A stretch of DNA of 64,000 bases from Bacteroidota bacterium (GTDB lineage: Bacteria > Bacteroidota > Rhodothermia > Balneolales > Balneolaceae). The stretch covers positions 40,784 to 104,783 of the forward strand of contig JAAAOB010000129.1 of the NCBI GenBank assembly GCA_009909035.1, in the 5' to 3' direction. Positions 1-10,000 of this stretch are shown piece after piece. The first letter of the stretch is position 1, and each line of letters begins with the position of its first letter. The notes below the pieces were generated by a model. It searched no databases and was not told the origin of the DNA. It saw nothing but the letters and a program-made list of their open reading frames with translations. The position numbers and the translations under genes are program-made.

Positions 1-456
1 GGAGGTAATTTCACGTCTGTCCTGCACACCATAGCCTACAACAACCACGTCGTCAAGCAAACTAATATCTTGCTGCATCTCTATATTAATCTCCGAACGA
101 CCATCGATTTGTACGACCTGGACGTCGTATCCGATAAAAGAGAACCGAAGTTCATTAAGTCCTTCAGGCACGTTAATCGTGAATTCCCCGTCGAGGTTTG
201 TGGTGGTTCCTATTGTTGAACCCGTCATTTCTTCCGAACCCGGAACTGTAATACTAACACCCGGCAGTGGACTATCGTCCTGGGCATCAGTTACGACACC
301 GGTCACGGTTACCCGGTCCTGGGCGAATGTATCTGCAAACCCTAAACCCATAATCAAAAGAAGTGCCATGCAAACTTGCATCCCCTTCTTCAGTTGAGTT
401 TTGCAGGCTGATTTTAATAATGGAAATGTTACTTTCCGTAGCCTATTGTCATTCAT
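1..456 (-). CDS. SusC/RagA-type TonB-dependent receptor, N-terminal part (runs off window)
   Basis: The first 152 residues are present; the rest lies beyond base 1. A long positively charged N-terminus is followed by a hydrophobic segment (about residues 25-45, ending ADTFAQ) that reads as a signal peptide. Next comes a carboxypeptidase-regulatory-like beta domain (residues 50-130, with GVVTDAQDDSPLPGVSITV and DGEFTINV) and then VVVGYGVQ, the junction typical of SusC/RagA receptors just before the plug. Known role of the family: outer-membrane uptake of oligosaccharides or peptides together with a SusD lipoprotein, which would be expected downstream, outside the window. The ATG at 456 was chosen as the first in-frame start; internal ATGs at residues 26 and 30 are possible. 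A LacI-type operator lies 295 bases upstream. Confidence 0.85.
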   Translation of the reverse strand, partial: MNDNRLRKVTFPLLKSACKTQLKKGMQVCMALLLIMGLGFADTFAQDRVTVTGVVTDAQDDSPLPGVSITVPGSEEMTGSTIGTTTNLDGEFTINVPEGLNELRFSFIGYDVQVVQIDGRSEINIEMQQDISLLDDVVVVGYGVQDRREITS

Positions 457-670
457 AGTATCCTACTATTTTGTTTCTATTGTTTAAGATGGTTCCAATG
501 AGTGATCTATTGGATCTAACTTTTTCTTCGAAGTCTATTTTACTCATGTCTGTTGACAGTATATGAAAGCCCTTTCATATTTAAAAATCTTTAAAAGAAT
601 GTTATCTATTTGCTTGCCTTTAGGACTAACACCAAAACTGATATAAGTAAGAGCTCTATGCGTATAAGTT

Positions 671-684
671 TGGAAGCGCTTTTC
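671..684. promoter_or_regulatory. possible second, weaker LacI-type site
   Basis: TGGAAGCGCTTTTC shares 10 of 14 positions with the site at 59442-59455 and is centred 80 bases from the strong site at 751-764, closer to the receptor gene. The right half is poor, so this may be chance. Confidence 0.25.
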
Positions 685-750
685 TGGCTTCGTAACAAAG
701 GTTTACGCGGATTTACAATTCATGAATATCAAATAGGTGAAAACCTGTAG

Positions 751-764
751 TGTAAACGCTTACA
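751..764. promoter_or_regulatory. LacI-family operator
   Basis: The sequence TGTAAACGCTTACA is a 14-base palindrome, perfect except for one mismatched pair, with central CG. This is the classic half-site arrangement for LacI/GalR-type repressors (TGWAANCGNTNWCA-like). It precedes the SusC-like gene. The reverse complement of 59442-59455 matches it at 13 of 14 positions. Confidence 0.65.
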
Positions 765-876
765 TTGTGTACATCGTGATGCCAAAAAAATTTTATCATT
801 TAATTCTAAAATTCTGTGCTTTTTTTGAGAATAGAGAAATGACGCTCTGATCTGCAGGTATAGCCCCTCAAATATA

Positions 877-1761
877 TCACTTCCGTTGGCTCTCGGTATG
901 CAGTGTTGTGTCATGTCGTTTCCCTGTTCCGTTCCTCCGGCTTTGATTTTCAACCCGTGTTCGCTTTTGAGCTATATAATCCTCAATAACAAGTGCAACA
1001 GGGCCTATAATAAAGAGAGCATAAAAAGGAGCATACACGGCCTCGCCGAGCCTGAAGAACATTTCCACCAGTGCTATCGCGAAGGCCACGCCGTTTTGCC
1101 CCATCCGACTTTTGACCGTAGTTTTGGGATCAGTCATCATAAATAGAGCAAAAAGCTGATACATGGGTCCCGTCAGCGGAGCCACTTCCGCCAGGAAAGG
1201 GTCTCCCGTTGCAAGGCTTCTGACCCACGCAAAGACGACAAACGATGCAATGTATGTAAGCGTGATGTTGAGCCTGTTAATTTTCCAAAGGGATATGAGC
1301 CCAACCATCCAAATCACGGCCATTGCCCACATATTATTTCCCCACTGTATACTCAGGACCGCCGCGCTGTCGGAAGCAATCAAAATGATTGCTACAACTC
1401 CAAAGTTGGTAGGATTCCAAATATGACGGCCTTTGTAGCGCAGGACATATTTCGACGCGATCGAAATGGCCGCACACAGGGCAAATGGCCAGATCAGCGG
1501 AGATCGCACCAAAATCCCTGCACTAATACCGGAAACATATGCGCTGTTGGCATTTCTGAATTTACCGGTCACAAGTTTGTGTAGCGCCATCTCCGTGGCT
1601 ATGGCCACAATGATTGCGGTCAGCAGTTTTTGATAGCTATCTAAAATACCAAAGGATATATGTGCTGCGAGCAGGATCCCGGTTATCAAAAGAGGGGCAA
1701 AATACTGTTTTGGCACAGTCCATCCGCCGGAAAATAGGTTTGAAACGGCTGTTTTATTCAT
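877..1761 (-). CDS. UnbU-like / NqrB-RnfD family integral membrane protein
   Basis: A 294-residue protein with roughly eight to ten hydrophobic helices. WNPTNFG (about residue 115) and LFMMTDPKTT (about residue 210) match conserved stretches of the NQR2/RnfD/RnfE family and of UnbU, the partner of UnbV in enediyne gene sets. In Nqr/Rnf complexes these subunits carry a covalently bound flavin on a Thr in an SGAT-like motif and help couple electron flow to ion movement; I do not see that motif here, so flavinylation is doubtful. The ATG overlaps the stop of the preceding UnbV-type gene by four bases (ATGA), indicating translational coupling. The hydrophilic, basic C-terminal tail is probably cytoplasmic. 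No other rnf or nqr subunit is in the window. Confidence 0.7.
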   Translation of the reverse strand: MNKTAVSNLFSGGWTVPKQYFAPLLITGILLAAHISFGILDSYQKLLTAIIVAIATEMALHKLVTGKFRNANSAYVSGISAGILVRSPLIWPFALCAAISIASKYVLRYKGRHIWNPTNFGVVAIILIASDSAAVLSIQWGNNMWAMAVIWMVGLISLWKINRLNITLTYIASFVVFAWVRSLATGDPFLAEVAPLTGPMYQLFALFMMTDPKTTVKSRMGQNGVAFAIALVEMFFRLGEAVYAPFYALFIIGPVALVIEDYIAQKRTRVENQSRRNGTGKRHDTTLHTESQRK

Positions 1762-3563
1762 GAATCCGTTGGTTCGATAATGGTGTGCATTTTGTTAACA
1801 GCCGGGTTGTCGATGATCTGCCTGTTTCCGGAGGGCCACAGGATCTCAACTTTTTCCACACCTGAACTGTTCCCAAGTCCAAAATGCAGCGGACGCTGGC
1901 TCTGGCTGCTAAAAGCATCGCCGCCGCTTACAACCTGCTTTTTTTGGTGGTTCTCCCAGTGTAGAATAGCAGTTGCGCCAATGGCGCTTTTGTTGCTTCG
2001 GGTTCCCTCCAGCCTGAACGAGATCCAGTTACGCGATTCATCAATAAGATTACGATAGACTGTAGCCGGCCCGTTTTGATTAGCGACAATGATGTCCAGC
2101 GAGCCGTTATTGTCGAGATCTGCATAGGCAACGGATCGGCTGTCGAGATCAAGGTCGCCCCCGACGGCGGCCGAGACTTCGCGGAATCGGCCCGCCCCAT
2201 CATTGATCCATATTTTGTTTGTCTGATAGCCCGAAAACGTTCGTCCGTTCATTGCAGGCCAGTTATCTGCATCGATGATGACGTTCCGGTTCCCTCCTAC
2301 AACTTTTGTATAGTCGTACCAGTAATCGGTATTGGGCTCATCCGATACAAAGCCGTTGGCTACATACAGATCCAGGTTGCCATCATTATTCAGCTCTACA
2401 AACCGACCACTGTATCCCCACTGGCCAATATCCACTCCCATATTTCCGGCCAGGTTCCTGAATTTTGGAAGCTCTTCGGTAGACTGCCGCGAAGGCACCC
2501 ATAAATTGTTGCCCTGCATCAAGACACCCGCCTCGGAAATGTTTGTGATATAAATACTCAGTTCGCCCTGATTCAAAATATCTCCGAACGCCACACTCAT
2601 ACCGCTTTTTGGAATAAATCCAATTCCCGCATCTTCACTTACATTTTCAAATCTATCCCCGCCTTTGTTTAAAAAAAACTCGTCAACTCCATAATCGTTG
2701 GCCAGCACAAGATCCGGATAACCGGAACCATTCAGGTCAGCGGCAGCCGCGGCCAGCGTCCATCGCCGGGTTTCCAGAATTCCCGCCTCCTCTGAAACAT
2801 CCACAAAACTGCCGTCTCCTCTGTTTTCCAACAGGTAATTACGTCCGCCGTTTGTGGCATATTCATAACTGTCCGGCATGATACGTGTAGACGTCAAATT
2901 CCAAAAATCAACATCCTCGTGGTAGTATCCCCCAATAAACAGGTCAATGTACCCGTCGTTGTTATAGTCCAGCCAAACAGCGGTGTTTGCATTCATCCAC
3001 TCCGGCAGACCGGCTTGGTCCGTGGCTTGTATAAATTCATTTCCCTCCTGGTTAAGATAGAGTTCCGGCCGGCCCCACTTATAAACAAACAAATCGTCAT
3101 ACCCATCATTGTTTACATCACCCCAAATAGCCCCCATCGATACACCCGTGCCTTCCCGGTTCACATTGGCAATACCCATCGCTTCTGCCCTCTCATCAAA
3201 CGTTCCGTCTCCGCGATTTACAAATAGCGCATTATGCTCTCCATATTCACTGTTGGTGAAATAGAGATCCTGAAGACCGTCGTTGTTCAAATCGGCTACA
3301 GATACGGAGGCCCCCACGGATGCAATCTGTGGATTGATATGTTCAATCTTATCATCCAGCTCAGGCCGCACATGGGTAAATTCAATGCCAAACTCCTCAG
3401 TAGCTTCCTGCAGGTAAAATCCATACCTGCTGATAATCTCCTCCAGGTTTGCCGGGGTATCGTCTACTCGAAACTCCTGAAACTGTTTTATAGCTGCTGG
3501 CGCAAGAAGCAGGCTGATAAAAAATAGTGCCACAATAACTTGAACTACTTGTTTCCTATCCAT
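1758..3563 (-). CDS. CRTAC1/UnbV-type FG-GAP repeat protein
   Basis: A 601-residue exported protein. A single N-terminal hydrophobic helix (residues 7-25) acts as signal anchor or signal peptide. FG-GAP/VCBS blades follow from about residue 60 to 500, with repeated calcium-loop motifs such as DLNNDGLQDLYF, DVNNDGYDDLFV and DYNNDGYIDLFI. An ASPIC/UnbV domain closes the protein (about 515-590, with GLGNSSGVEKVEILWPSG). The family is thought to form a beta-propeller outside the cytoplasm; its biochemical role is unknown. The stop overlaps the start of the UnbU-like gene, and the upstream gene ends 18 bases before this ATG. The UnbV-UnbU order copies the conserved pair of enediyne clusters, but no enediyne polyketide synthase is present. 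Confidence 0.8.
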   Translation of the reverse strand: MDRKQVVQVIVALFFISLLLAPAAIKQFQEFRVDDTPANLEEIISRYGFYLQEATEEFGIEFTHVRPELDDKIEHINPQIASVGASVSVADLNNDGLQDLYFTNSEYGEHNALFVNRGDGTFDERAEAMGIANVNREGTGVSMGAIWGDVNNDGYDDLFVYKWGRPELYLNQEGNEFIQATDQAGLPEWMNANTAVWLDYNNDGYIDLFIGGYYHEDVDFWNLTSTRIMPDSYEYATNGGRNYLLENRGDGSFVDVSEEAGILETRRWTLAAAAADLNGSGYPDLVLANDYGVDEFFLNKGGDRFENVSEDAGIGFIPKSGMSVAFGDILNQGELSIYITNISEAGVLMQGNNLWVPSRQSTEELPKFRNLAGNMGVDIGQWGYSGRFVELNNDGNLDLYVANGFVSDEPNTDYWYDYTKVVGGNRNVIIDADNWPAMNGRTFSGYQTNKIWINDGAGRFREVSAAVGGDLDLDSRSVAYADLDNNGSLDIIVANQNGPATVYRNLIDESRNWISFRLEGTRSNKSAIGATAILHWENHQKKQVVSGGDAFSSQSQRPLHFGLGNSSGVEKVEILWPSGNRQIIDNPAVNKMHTIIEPTDS

Positions 3564-3581
3564 ACCGTTGTGATCTGCTTT

Positions 3582-6500
3582 TTAATCCCGGTTGTTAAAA
3601 ATTAAGGCTGAACGAAATGCGTTCGGTGTAACATAGCGTGTATGATAGGTACCCCAATCATCGCGATGCTGCCTGTATACCGGGTCATCATACAGTACCG
3701 TATGTTCGCCATATTCGTAATCCGCTTGTCCATGAAACGGCAAAGGTGTAACGGTTTTGGATGCCTCCGTGTTGTAATCTCCGTCTTTGACCCAGCCATC
3801 AGATACAAAAACAAAACTCCGTTTATACCCAGGGGCAGGCTCGCCCGGAGATGCATACTCCAGGAGCATCTCATCGCCCGCATTCATAATGACATAGCGG
3901 TCATCAATGGTATCCAGAAGTTCTCCAACATCGCCAAAACGGGTATGATATCCGATTAAATCCCGCCACCGCGGGGCCGTTCCCGACAGTTCTGAATAGT
4001 CGGGGATTAGCGGTGAAAGGCTATCTGCTTTGTTCCACTCAGAATATCCCCTGTAGCGAAGCTCACGAGTGACCGGCGCCAGTGATTGCTGTGTGATATC
4101 TGCTCCGTCAAGTTCTCTGCTCCACCGGAATGCATCCCAGTAGATTTCCGAGGTTGTGCTAAGCCTCACTTTCAACTCCGCCCCTTCTGTCAACTCCTTG
4201 GGATCGATTTTAATAAGTATTGATTTCGATTTGCCGGCCGGCACCCCGTAGTTTTCATGCACTGTATTCCACCCGCCCTGTCCGTCGGGGACTTCAACTT
4301 TTAGTCCCTTGGGCGGCTGATGGTTGCCCTGGCTCAGCGCAAGATTTATGGAGCTGTCGGTCGGTTTCAGCCATCCTGACGCGATCAACCAGATTGTCCG
4401 GTCTGACTCCGCCGCATCTCCAATCTCAACTTCAATGGCATGGTTCTCAACCAACCCCTGGTAGCTTGTCTGCTCAAAAGCTTTCATGTACGTTCCATCC
4501 ACAGCCGAGACGGTTTCGGTCCAATCCCTTCCGTTTTCATCCGTCACTCGTTGAACCGGCTGAGACGGTTCCATCACACGGGTTGACAGGTCCGGAGCCG
4601 GAAAAACAAACCGCTCATCGATAAATATTTCGCTATTCTCCGGGTGATCAACGGCAATAAGATCTACATGATCAAAGAAATGTGTCTCCCAAAGCTCAGC
4701 AGTAATCCTGAGATCGTATTTACCCTCGACTGGCGTCAACGCATCCCCTGGAATTTTGACCCTGTCCAGTGTCTGAATCACACCGGCCGTCTCCTGTGCA
4801 TTGATCCTCAGGCCCAGCGGGGAGCGCCAGAGTATGTCGGTGATGAATTGAATTTCTTCCCCATCATTTGTAAACAGCCACGGGCACGATCCCTTAAGGA
4901 CCTGCTCGTTGAAAATTGTACTGCCCATTCCAAGTTCCGCAAACTCAGCCTGTACCGACCCGTTGGGCCAGATGATACGCAGCATCTCAGCCTCTTCACG
5001 TTCACCTAATCCAAAGTGGACGATTGGTGAGGTGATCAGCCGTTTTTGGTAGAGCCGGCCGGTTCGGACTTCCATCTCTCCCCCGATCCCGAAGGAGTTG
5101 ATCCGCTGATCACCCCGGGGACCCGATGCCCGGGCACGGATCAGACGGGCATTGTAGTTTCGGGTGCCTGCATTGATCATACCGTATGTTTTTCCGTCGC
5201 GATCGATGCCCAGTAAGTCCAGCCGGTCGTCACCGTCAATATCGAAGATGGAGTAGAGACCGCCCGGCTGCGATTCAGGCAAGCGAGTCAGGTTCAGGCT
5301 GCTGTCGGTCAGCCATATATTTGTTGAATCCGCGGTGGAATGAATCAGGTCCAGACTGCCATTGTTGTCAATATCGGCCGAAAACAGTTCATTTTGGTCG
5401 GTTTCTTTATCCGTGAGATTTTCCGCGGTGATCAATTGCTGACTCTGCCAATTATCGTTTTCTGTGTTGTAGCTCAGCATTATCATACCGGAAGAGCTTG
5501 TGGTCAGGAGAATATCAAAAAGACCATTTGCCGTTAGGTCCGCCACGCTCATGGCCTTCACGCTGTCGTCAACAGGAAGTTCAGGAACTTTAGAAAAATT
5601 GTTCGACCTGAGATTCCTGAACAGGTGCAGTGATCCCTGGTCATCAAGAAAGAGGGCATCCGCCGCTCCATCGGCGTCCAAATCGGCCCATAAGAAATCG
5701 CGGATCGAATCAAGCCCGGAAAAAAGTTCGAGCTTACTAAACGTTCCGTCTGACTGGTTCCGCAGTACAAATGGTTCGCTGCCGGCAGAGCCAAGGACTA
5801 GGTCCAGATCGCCGTCCAGATCCACATCCGCAGGCCACACTCCGGTATAAGCTTCATTTAAAACATCCGGTCCAAGACCGAGTGTCTGCGTTATATTTTC
5901 AAAACTCTGGTCCTCTTCCTGTCGATAAAAATAAAATCCATCGGGCCCGGCCATCGCCACATCAGCCCTGAAATTGTAGTTAAAATCGATGAAAGCCACA
6001 CTGTTTTTTTGCAGCTTCAGGTTTGACGGCGCCGGTATATCGAGCTGCGTGTTTGAATCAATCCGGAGTCGTCCACCGGTAACGGCCACCGGAATAGGGG
6101 GAAGCTCCTCCAGGAGCGTGGCAGAGGTTACAAAGCTGGCCTCTTCCGGTTGTCCTTCGGGCAGCTGCCGGTCAAACGAGATCTGCAGATCGGGCTCTGC
6201 AGCGGAACTTTCGGGAGTGTCGAGATTGATGAACTCCGTGATCAAAAACCCAATCTCATTAGGGTCGGATTCAAGCTGCCGAAGATCGGACTGAAACGCC
6301 GGTTCAGGTTCCGCCAGGTTTCGCAGGAAGGTCAGCTCCAGGTTGATTTCAGAAAAATTTTGGCTGTCGGCAAGCTCTTTTACGTAGCGGTACTGCTCCG
6401 CCAGTTCCTCCTTTTCCAGGCGAAGAACGGACTCCATTTGCTGCAGTATGTACGACAACATCTCGGCGTTCTCCTCGCGTGCAGCGATTCGGGCTTGCTC

Positions 6501-7070
6501 AAACAGAAGGACACGGTTTTGAGGGAGCAGCTGCTTCAGATATTCAAGTTCTTCAATAATTTGATCCCGGTTCAGCTGATCGTCCTGCCGTTCAAGCTCT
6601 TTTATCAATGAGAATCGTATTCTCGGGTTCTGCGGATCGGCCCGGAGCGCCTGATCGAAATATTGGATAGCGGAATTGATCTCTCCTCTTCTGCTTTCAA
6701 AGAGCCCTGAGAGATAGAGAATCTGTGCATTATTTTCCGCAACGTCTCTTGCACGGCTGAATCGCTCGTCTGCCAGTTCAAAATTTCCTTGCCTCATTGC
6801 CAGAACTCCCAGGTTTGCCCATGCTGCAGGTTCCTCCGGAAAAGCCGTTGCCACATCGTTCATTTTGTTAAAAGCAAATCTTGCTTCCTCCGTTTGGCTG
6901 GCCGCAAGACTTACATAAAAATCAGAAACCGCCTGGTCGTACGTTTCGCCATCAGCTTCCGCCGGATCGTCGCTGCTGCACGCTGAACCTATCAGCAGCA
7001 ATACAACGGCCAATAGACGGGATCGAACATTTATCTTGTTGTCTGCCTGTTCACTCATCGTCCTGCTCAC
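3582..7070 (-). CDS. TPR + FG-GAP + ASPIC/UnbV + unknown C-terminal domain protein
   Basis: A 1,162-residue exported protein, probably a lipoprotein (hydrophobic stretch ending LLLIGSACSS; Gly at -3 makes the lipobox atypical). TPR-like helices occupy about residues 40-250 (AWANLGVLAMRQGNFELA and the following helices). FG-GAP blades run from about 340 to 640 (DLDGDLDLVLGSAGS, DIDGDDRLDLLGID), then an ASPIC/UnbV segment (FGIGGEMEVRTG, IVHFGLGE, LRIIWPNGS) at about 660-720. The remaining 430 residues form a large domain I do not recognise, starting with SCPWLFTNDGEE. A GTG start at 7070 overlaps the upstream stop by one base (TAGTG), but ATG at 7058 is preceded by AGGA and is the more natural start (1,158 residues). 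Confidence 0.75.
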   Translation of the reverse strand: MSRTMSEQADNKINVRSRLLAVVLLLIGSACSSDDPAEADGETYDQAVSDFYVSLAASQTEEARFAFNKMNDVATAFPEEPAAWANLGVLAMRQGNFELADERFSRARDVAENNAQILYLSGLFESRRGEINSAIQYFDQALRADPQNPRIRFSLIKELERQDDQLNRDQIIEELEYLKQLLPQNRVLLFEQARIAAREENAEMLSYILQQMESVLRLEKEELAEQYRYVKELADSQNFSEINLELTFLRNLAEPEPAFQSDLRQLESDPNEIGFLITEFINLDTPESSAAEPDLQISFDRQLPEGQPEEASFVTSATLLEELPPIPVAVTGGRLRIDSNTQLDIPAPSNLKLQKNSVAFIDFNYNFRADVAMAGPDGFYFYRQEEDQSFENITQTLGLGPDVLNEAYTGVWPADVDLDGDLDLVLGSAGSEPFVLRNQSDGTFSKLELFSGLDSIRDFLWADLDADGAADALFLDDQGSLHLFRNLRSNNFSKVPELPVDDSVKAMSVADLTANGLFDILLTTSSSGMIMLSYNTENDNWQSQQLITAENLTDKETDQNELFSADIDNNGSLDLIHSTADSTNIWLTDSSLNLTRLPESQPGGLYSIFDIDGDDRLDLLGIDRDGKTYGMINAGTRNYNARLIRARASGPRGDQRINSFGIGGEMEVRTGRLYQKRLITSPIVHFGLGEREEAEMLRIIWPNGSVQAEFAELGMGSTIFNEQVLKGSCPWLFTNDGEEIQFITDILWRSPLGLRINAQETAGVIQTLDRVKIPGDALTPVEGKYDLRITAELWETHFFDHVDLIAVDHPENSEIFIDERFVFPAPDLSTRVMEPSQPVQRVTDENGRDWTETVSAVDGTYMKAFEQTSYQGLVENHAIEVEIGDAAESDRTIWLIASGWLKPTDSSINLALSQGNHQPPKGLKVEVPDGQGGWNTVHENYGVPAGKSKSILIKIDPKELTEGAELKVRLSTTSEIYWDAFRWSRELDGADITQQSLAPVTRELRYRGYSEWNKADSLSPLIPDYSELSGTAPRWRDLIGYHTRFGDVGELLDTIDDRYVIMNAGDEMLLEYASPGEPAPGYKRSFVFVSDGWVKDGDYNTEASKTVTPLPFHGQADYEYGEHTVLYDDPVYRQHRDDWGTYHTRYVTPNAFRSALIFNNRD

Positions 7071-10000
7071 TATTCTGCTATTTTAAACAGCTGCACGTTA
7101 TCATTATTTCTACCCACAAGAATGTAGCCATCATCATTCCCAATGCTTAACGGAACGATGGTGCGCGCCTCACCTTCCACAAAGAATCCGCTATCTTGAA
7201 GTGTGTGAGTTTTAAATCCATCGCCGGGAGAATAGGTTAAGTACGACCCAAACCCGGCATCCTGCCTGCCGCCGTAGCTTGGTTTCACGGAATAGTGATT
7301 TCCGGCCGCCAGGATTTGAACCTCTTCTCCAAACTCCGTACTCAACTGATGCATGGCTTTAACCGGGTAGGATTGAAGTTCAACAGGAAGCGGCTCCGGC
7401 GAAAATGATCCATTTCCGTCGTTTATGAAAGCCATCGTGCGGATTTCTTTCAAACTACGCTGTTCCGCTGCGGCTACGGGAGCTTCGCCCAGTAGTTCTT
7501 CCACAGATTTTGCGGCGTAATCATTGTAGCTTTCAATTCGTTCTGTGAGTCCGGGCAGCTCCTGCAGGAGTTCGTCAAGCTGCTCGAATGGTTTAGTTTT
7601 GCCGTCATGCAGTAGCGTTACGATGCCTGACGTATACCCGCTGTCATCATAATCATTTACATAGAGAGTGTAGGGCGATTGAATAGAAGGCTGCAACCGG
7701 GTATTGGTTCCAAAATTTCCGCCGAGAATGTCCGGGCTGCCGTTCCCGGTCAGGTCGGTTATCAGCAGCGACTGCCAGAGGCCCTCGGTATCGGAGAGCC
7801 CAAGCTGCGCCGTTACATTTTCAAAGCGCCCGTTTCTATTTTCGAAAACGGTTATTGGCATCCACTCTCCGGCAACTACAAGGTCCGGATTTCCGTTGCC
7901 CGTGATATCCGCCCAGGCGGCATCGGTTATCATACCGAGAGTTTCAAGTTCGGGAATCAGCTCATCGGCTACATTTTGAAATTGACCATTGCCGCTATTT
8001 TTGAGCAGCTGATGCTTTGGGGATTGTCCATATGCCCAAGGAACGGACCGGCCGCCCACAAACAGGTCTTCTGATCCATCGCCGTCAAAATCTGCAGCCG
8101 CCACTACCGACCCGTTCATGCTTACTGCCGGCAATCGTTCATCCGAGAGCTGAAAGGTTCCGTCCCCGTTATTGATATAGAGCCGGTCCCGGAGGTTCTC
8201 ATCTTCGCCAAGAAGTTCTGATCCTCCCGTAACCACATACAGATCCATTGCGCCATTTCCGGTGGCATCAAAAAAGAGTGCATCTACATCTTCTGTCTCG
8301 GCGGATTGGCTTAAAAGATCTGCCTGTTTCTTCTCAAATTCACCAGGCCGTACCTGTTCCAGCAGCACGGATGGCTGATCATGAGCACCGCCAAAATAAA
8401 GATCCTCCAGCCCGTCGCCTGTCCAGTCGGCAACAGCCATCGCGGGTCCCGCCTGAGACAATTTATATGGTAAAAGCGGTTCCTGTGAAAAATCTGAATA
8501 GCTGTTTTCACGGTGCCGGAGATCGAACCCTTCCTGGTCCGTCACATTTTCAAACATGGCTCCCTCGTATGATCGATGGAGACGCGAGTAGTCGAATGAA
8601 CCGGAGGCGCTGTCCTGGCGAATCTCCAGCCGGCGGTTGACGGCCGGCGCCTCAATGGTTTCGTAGGTGTGGTCGGGCCATATCACAACAAGAGAATCCA
8701 GCCTTGAAACATCTCCCAGCCCGATGTGCACCTGGTGAGATACGGAAGACTGAAACCCTCGGACCGGGAACTGTTCATGATAAAAAATCTGATCGTTTTC
8801 GTAACCAATGATTTTTGTTCCTATGCCCGTCGTATTATCACTGTTTCCTTCCAGTTTCATCTGCAGGTAGTTCGAAGTGGAGTCAGGCACGGTGTTGTTC
8901 CTGTAGACTGATGACGGCTCGTTTACATTATTCACGACGAGGTCTAACGTTCCGTTGTTATCCAAATCGGCATATACGGCACCGCTCCCGTACGATTTGC
9001 GATCCAGACCCCAGTCAGAGGTCACATCCCCGAATTGCAGCTCGCCCCTGTTTTCGAAGGCGTAATTTGGTATGTGAATAGGTGGCATTTCTTGCATACT
9101 TGCAAATTCTTCATCCGTAACGCTCCCTTCAGAGCTTTGATCGCGGATATTCCCGATAATCCGCTGATAATCAAGATCGTTCGGCCGACGAATCATACCA
9201 TTTGTAACAAAAAGGTCTTTGTGGCCGCTGTTGGTCAGGTCTGCAATCAGGGCAGACCAGCTCCAGTCAGTCCTTGCCACGCCCAGTGTAAATGCCATCT
9301 CACTAAAGCGCACCTCTCCATCAGGGGCAGGCCCCCGGTTGATCTGAAGCGTGTTTCGGTTATTTTTATCGCCAAAGCCGGCGTTTTTCTTTGCTTCATA
9401 CACTGCGACAAGATCCGGTCCACCAGAGGTTATAAATGAGTTATGATCGGCCGGCATCATATCAAGAGAAAAGATATCCGGGTACCCGTCGTTGGTTACA
9501 TCGGCAATATCATTGCCCATTGATGAGTTGCTGGTATGACCCATGACACTATAGAGCGACTCCGTAAAGGTACCGTCGCCATTGTTTATGTACAGGTAAT
9601 CGTCTTCATGGAAATCGTTGCCGACATAAATATCGGGGAACCCATCTTTATTGATATCTGAAACCGCAACCCCAAGGCCGTAGCCAAGCGCGCTGCTGTA
9701 GATCCCTGCCTCTTCCGTAACATCTGTAAACGAATCACCATCATGTCTGTACAGTCGATCCCCGGCCTTCGGGTCCTTCATCTCCCTGAGCCGGTTTGCG
9801 GGTCCGTAGGTCCGCTCGCTGTGAAAGGAGTGATTTAGAATAAAAAGGTCGAGTCTGCCGCTGTTGTTGTAGTCAAAAAAAACAGCCTGTGTTGAATATC
9901 CCTCAAAATCGATTCCAAAGTCGGCTGCCCGCTCGGTAAATGTCATGTCGCCGTTGTTGATATAAAGCTCATTGTGACCCGACCGGTCCAGGTAGTTCAC

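Larger units (their letters stand above)
457..876. other. Intergenic region carrying LacI-type operator(s)
   Basis: A 420-base gap between two minus-strand genes. No convincing gene is seen on either strand. It holds the palindrome at 751-764 and a weaker related site at 671-684. The distance and the operators suggest that the receptor gene has its own promoter here rather than relying only on the upstream genes. I could not pin down a convincing -7/-33 pair. Confidence 0.5.

Noticed and set aside
877..1761. Rnf or Nqr respiratory complex
   Set aside because: Only a single RnfD/NqrB-like subunit is present, without the other subunits or a visible flavinylation motif.
877..3563. Enediyne biosynthesis cluster
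   Set aside because: UnbV/UnbU homologues are present, but no polyketide synthase, thioesterase or other biosynthetic genes are in the window.
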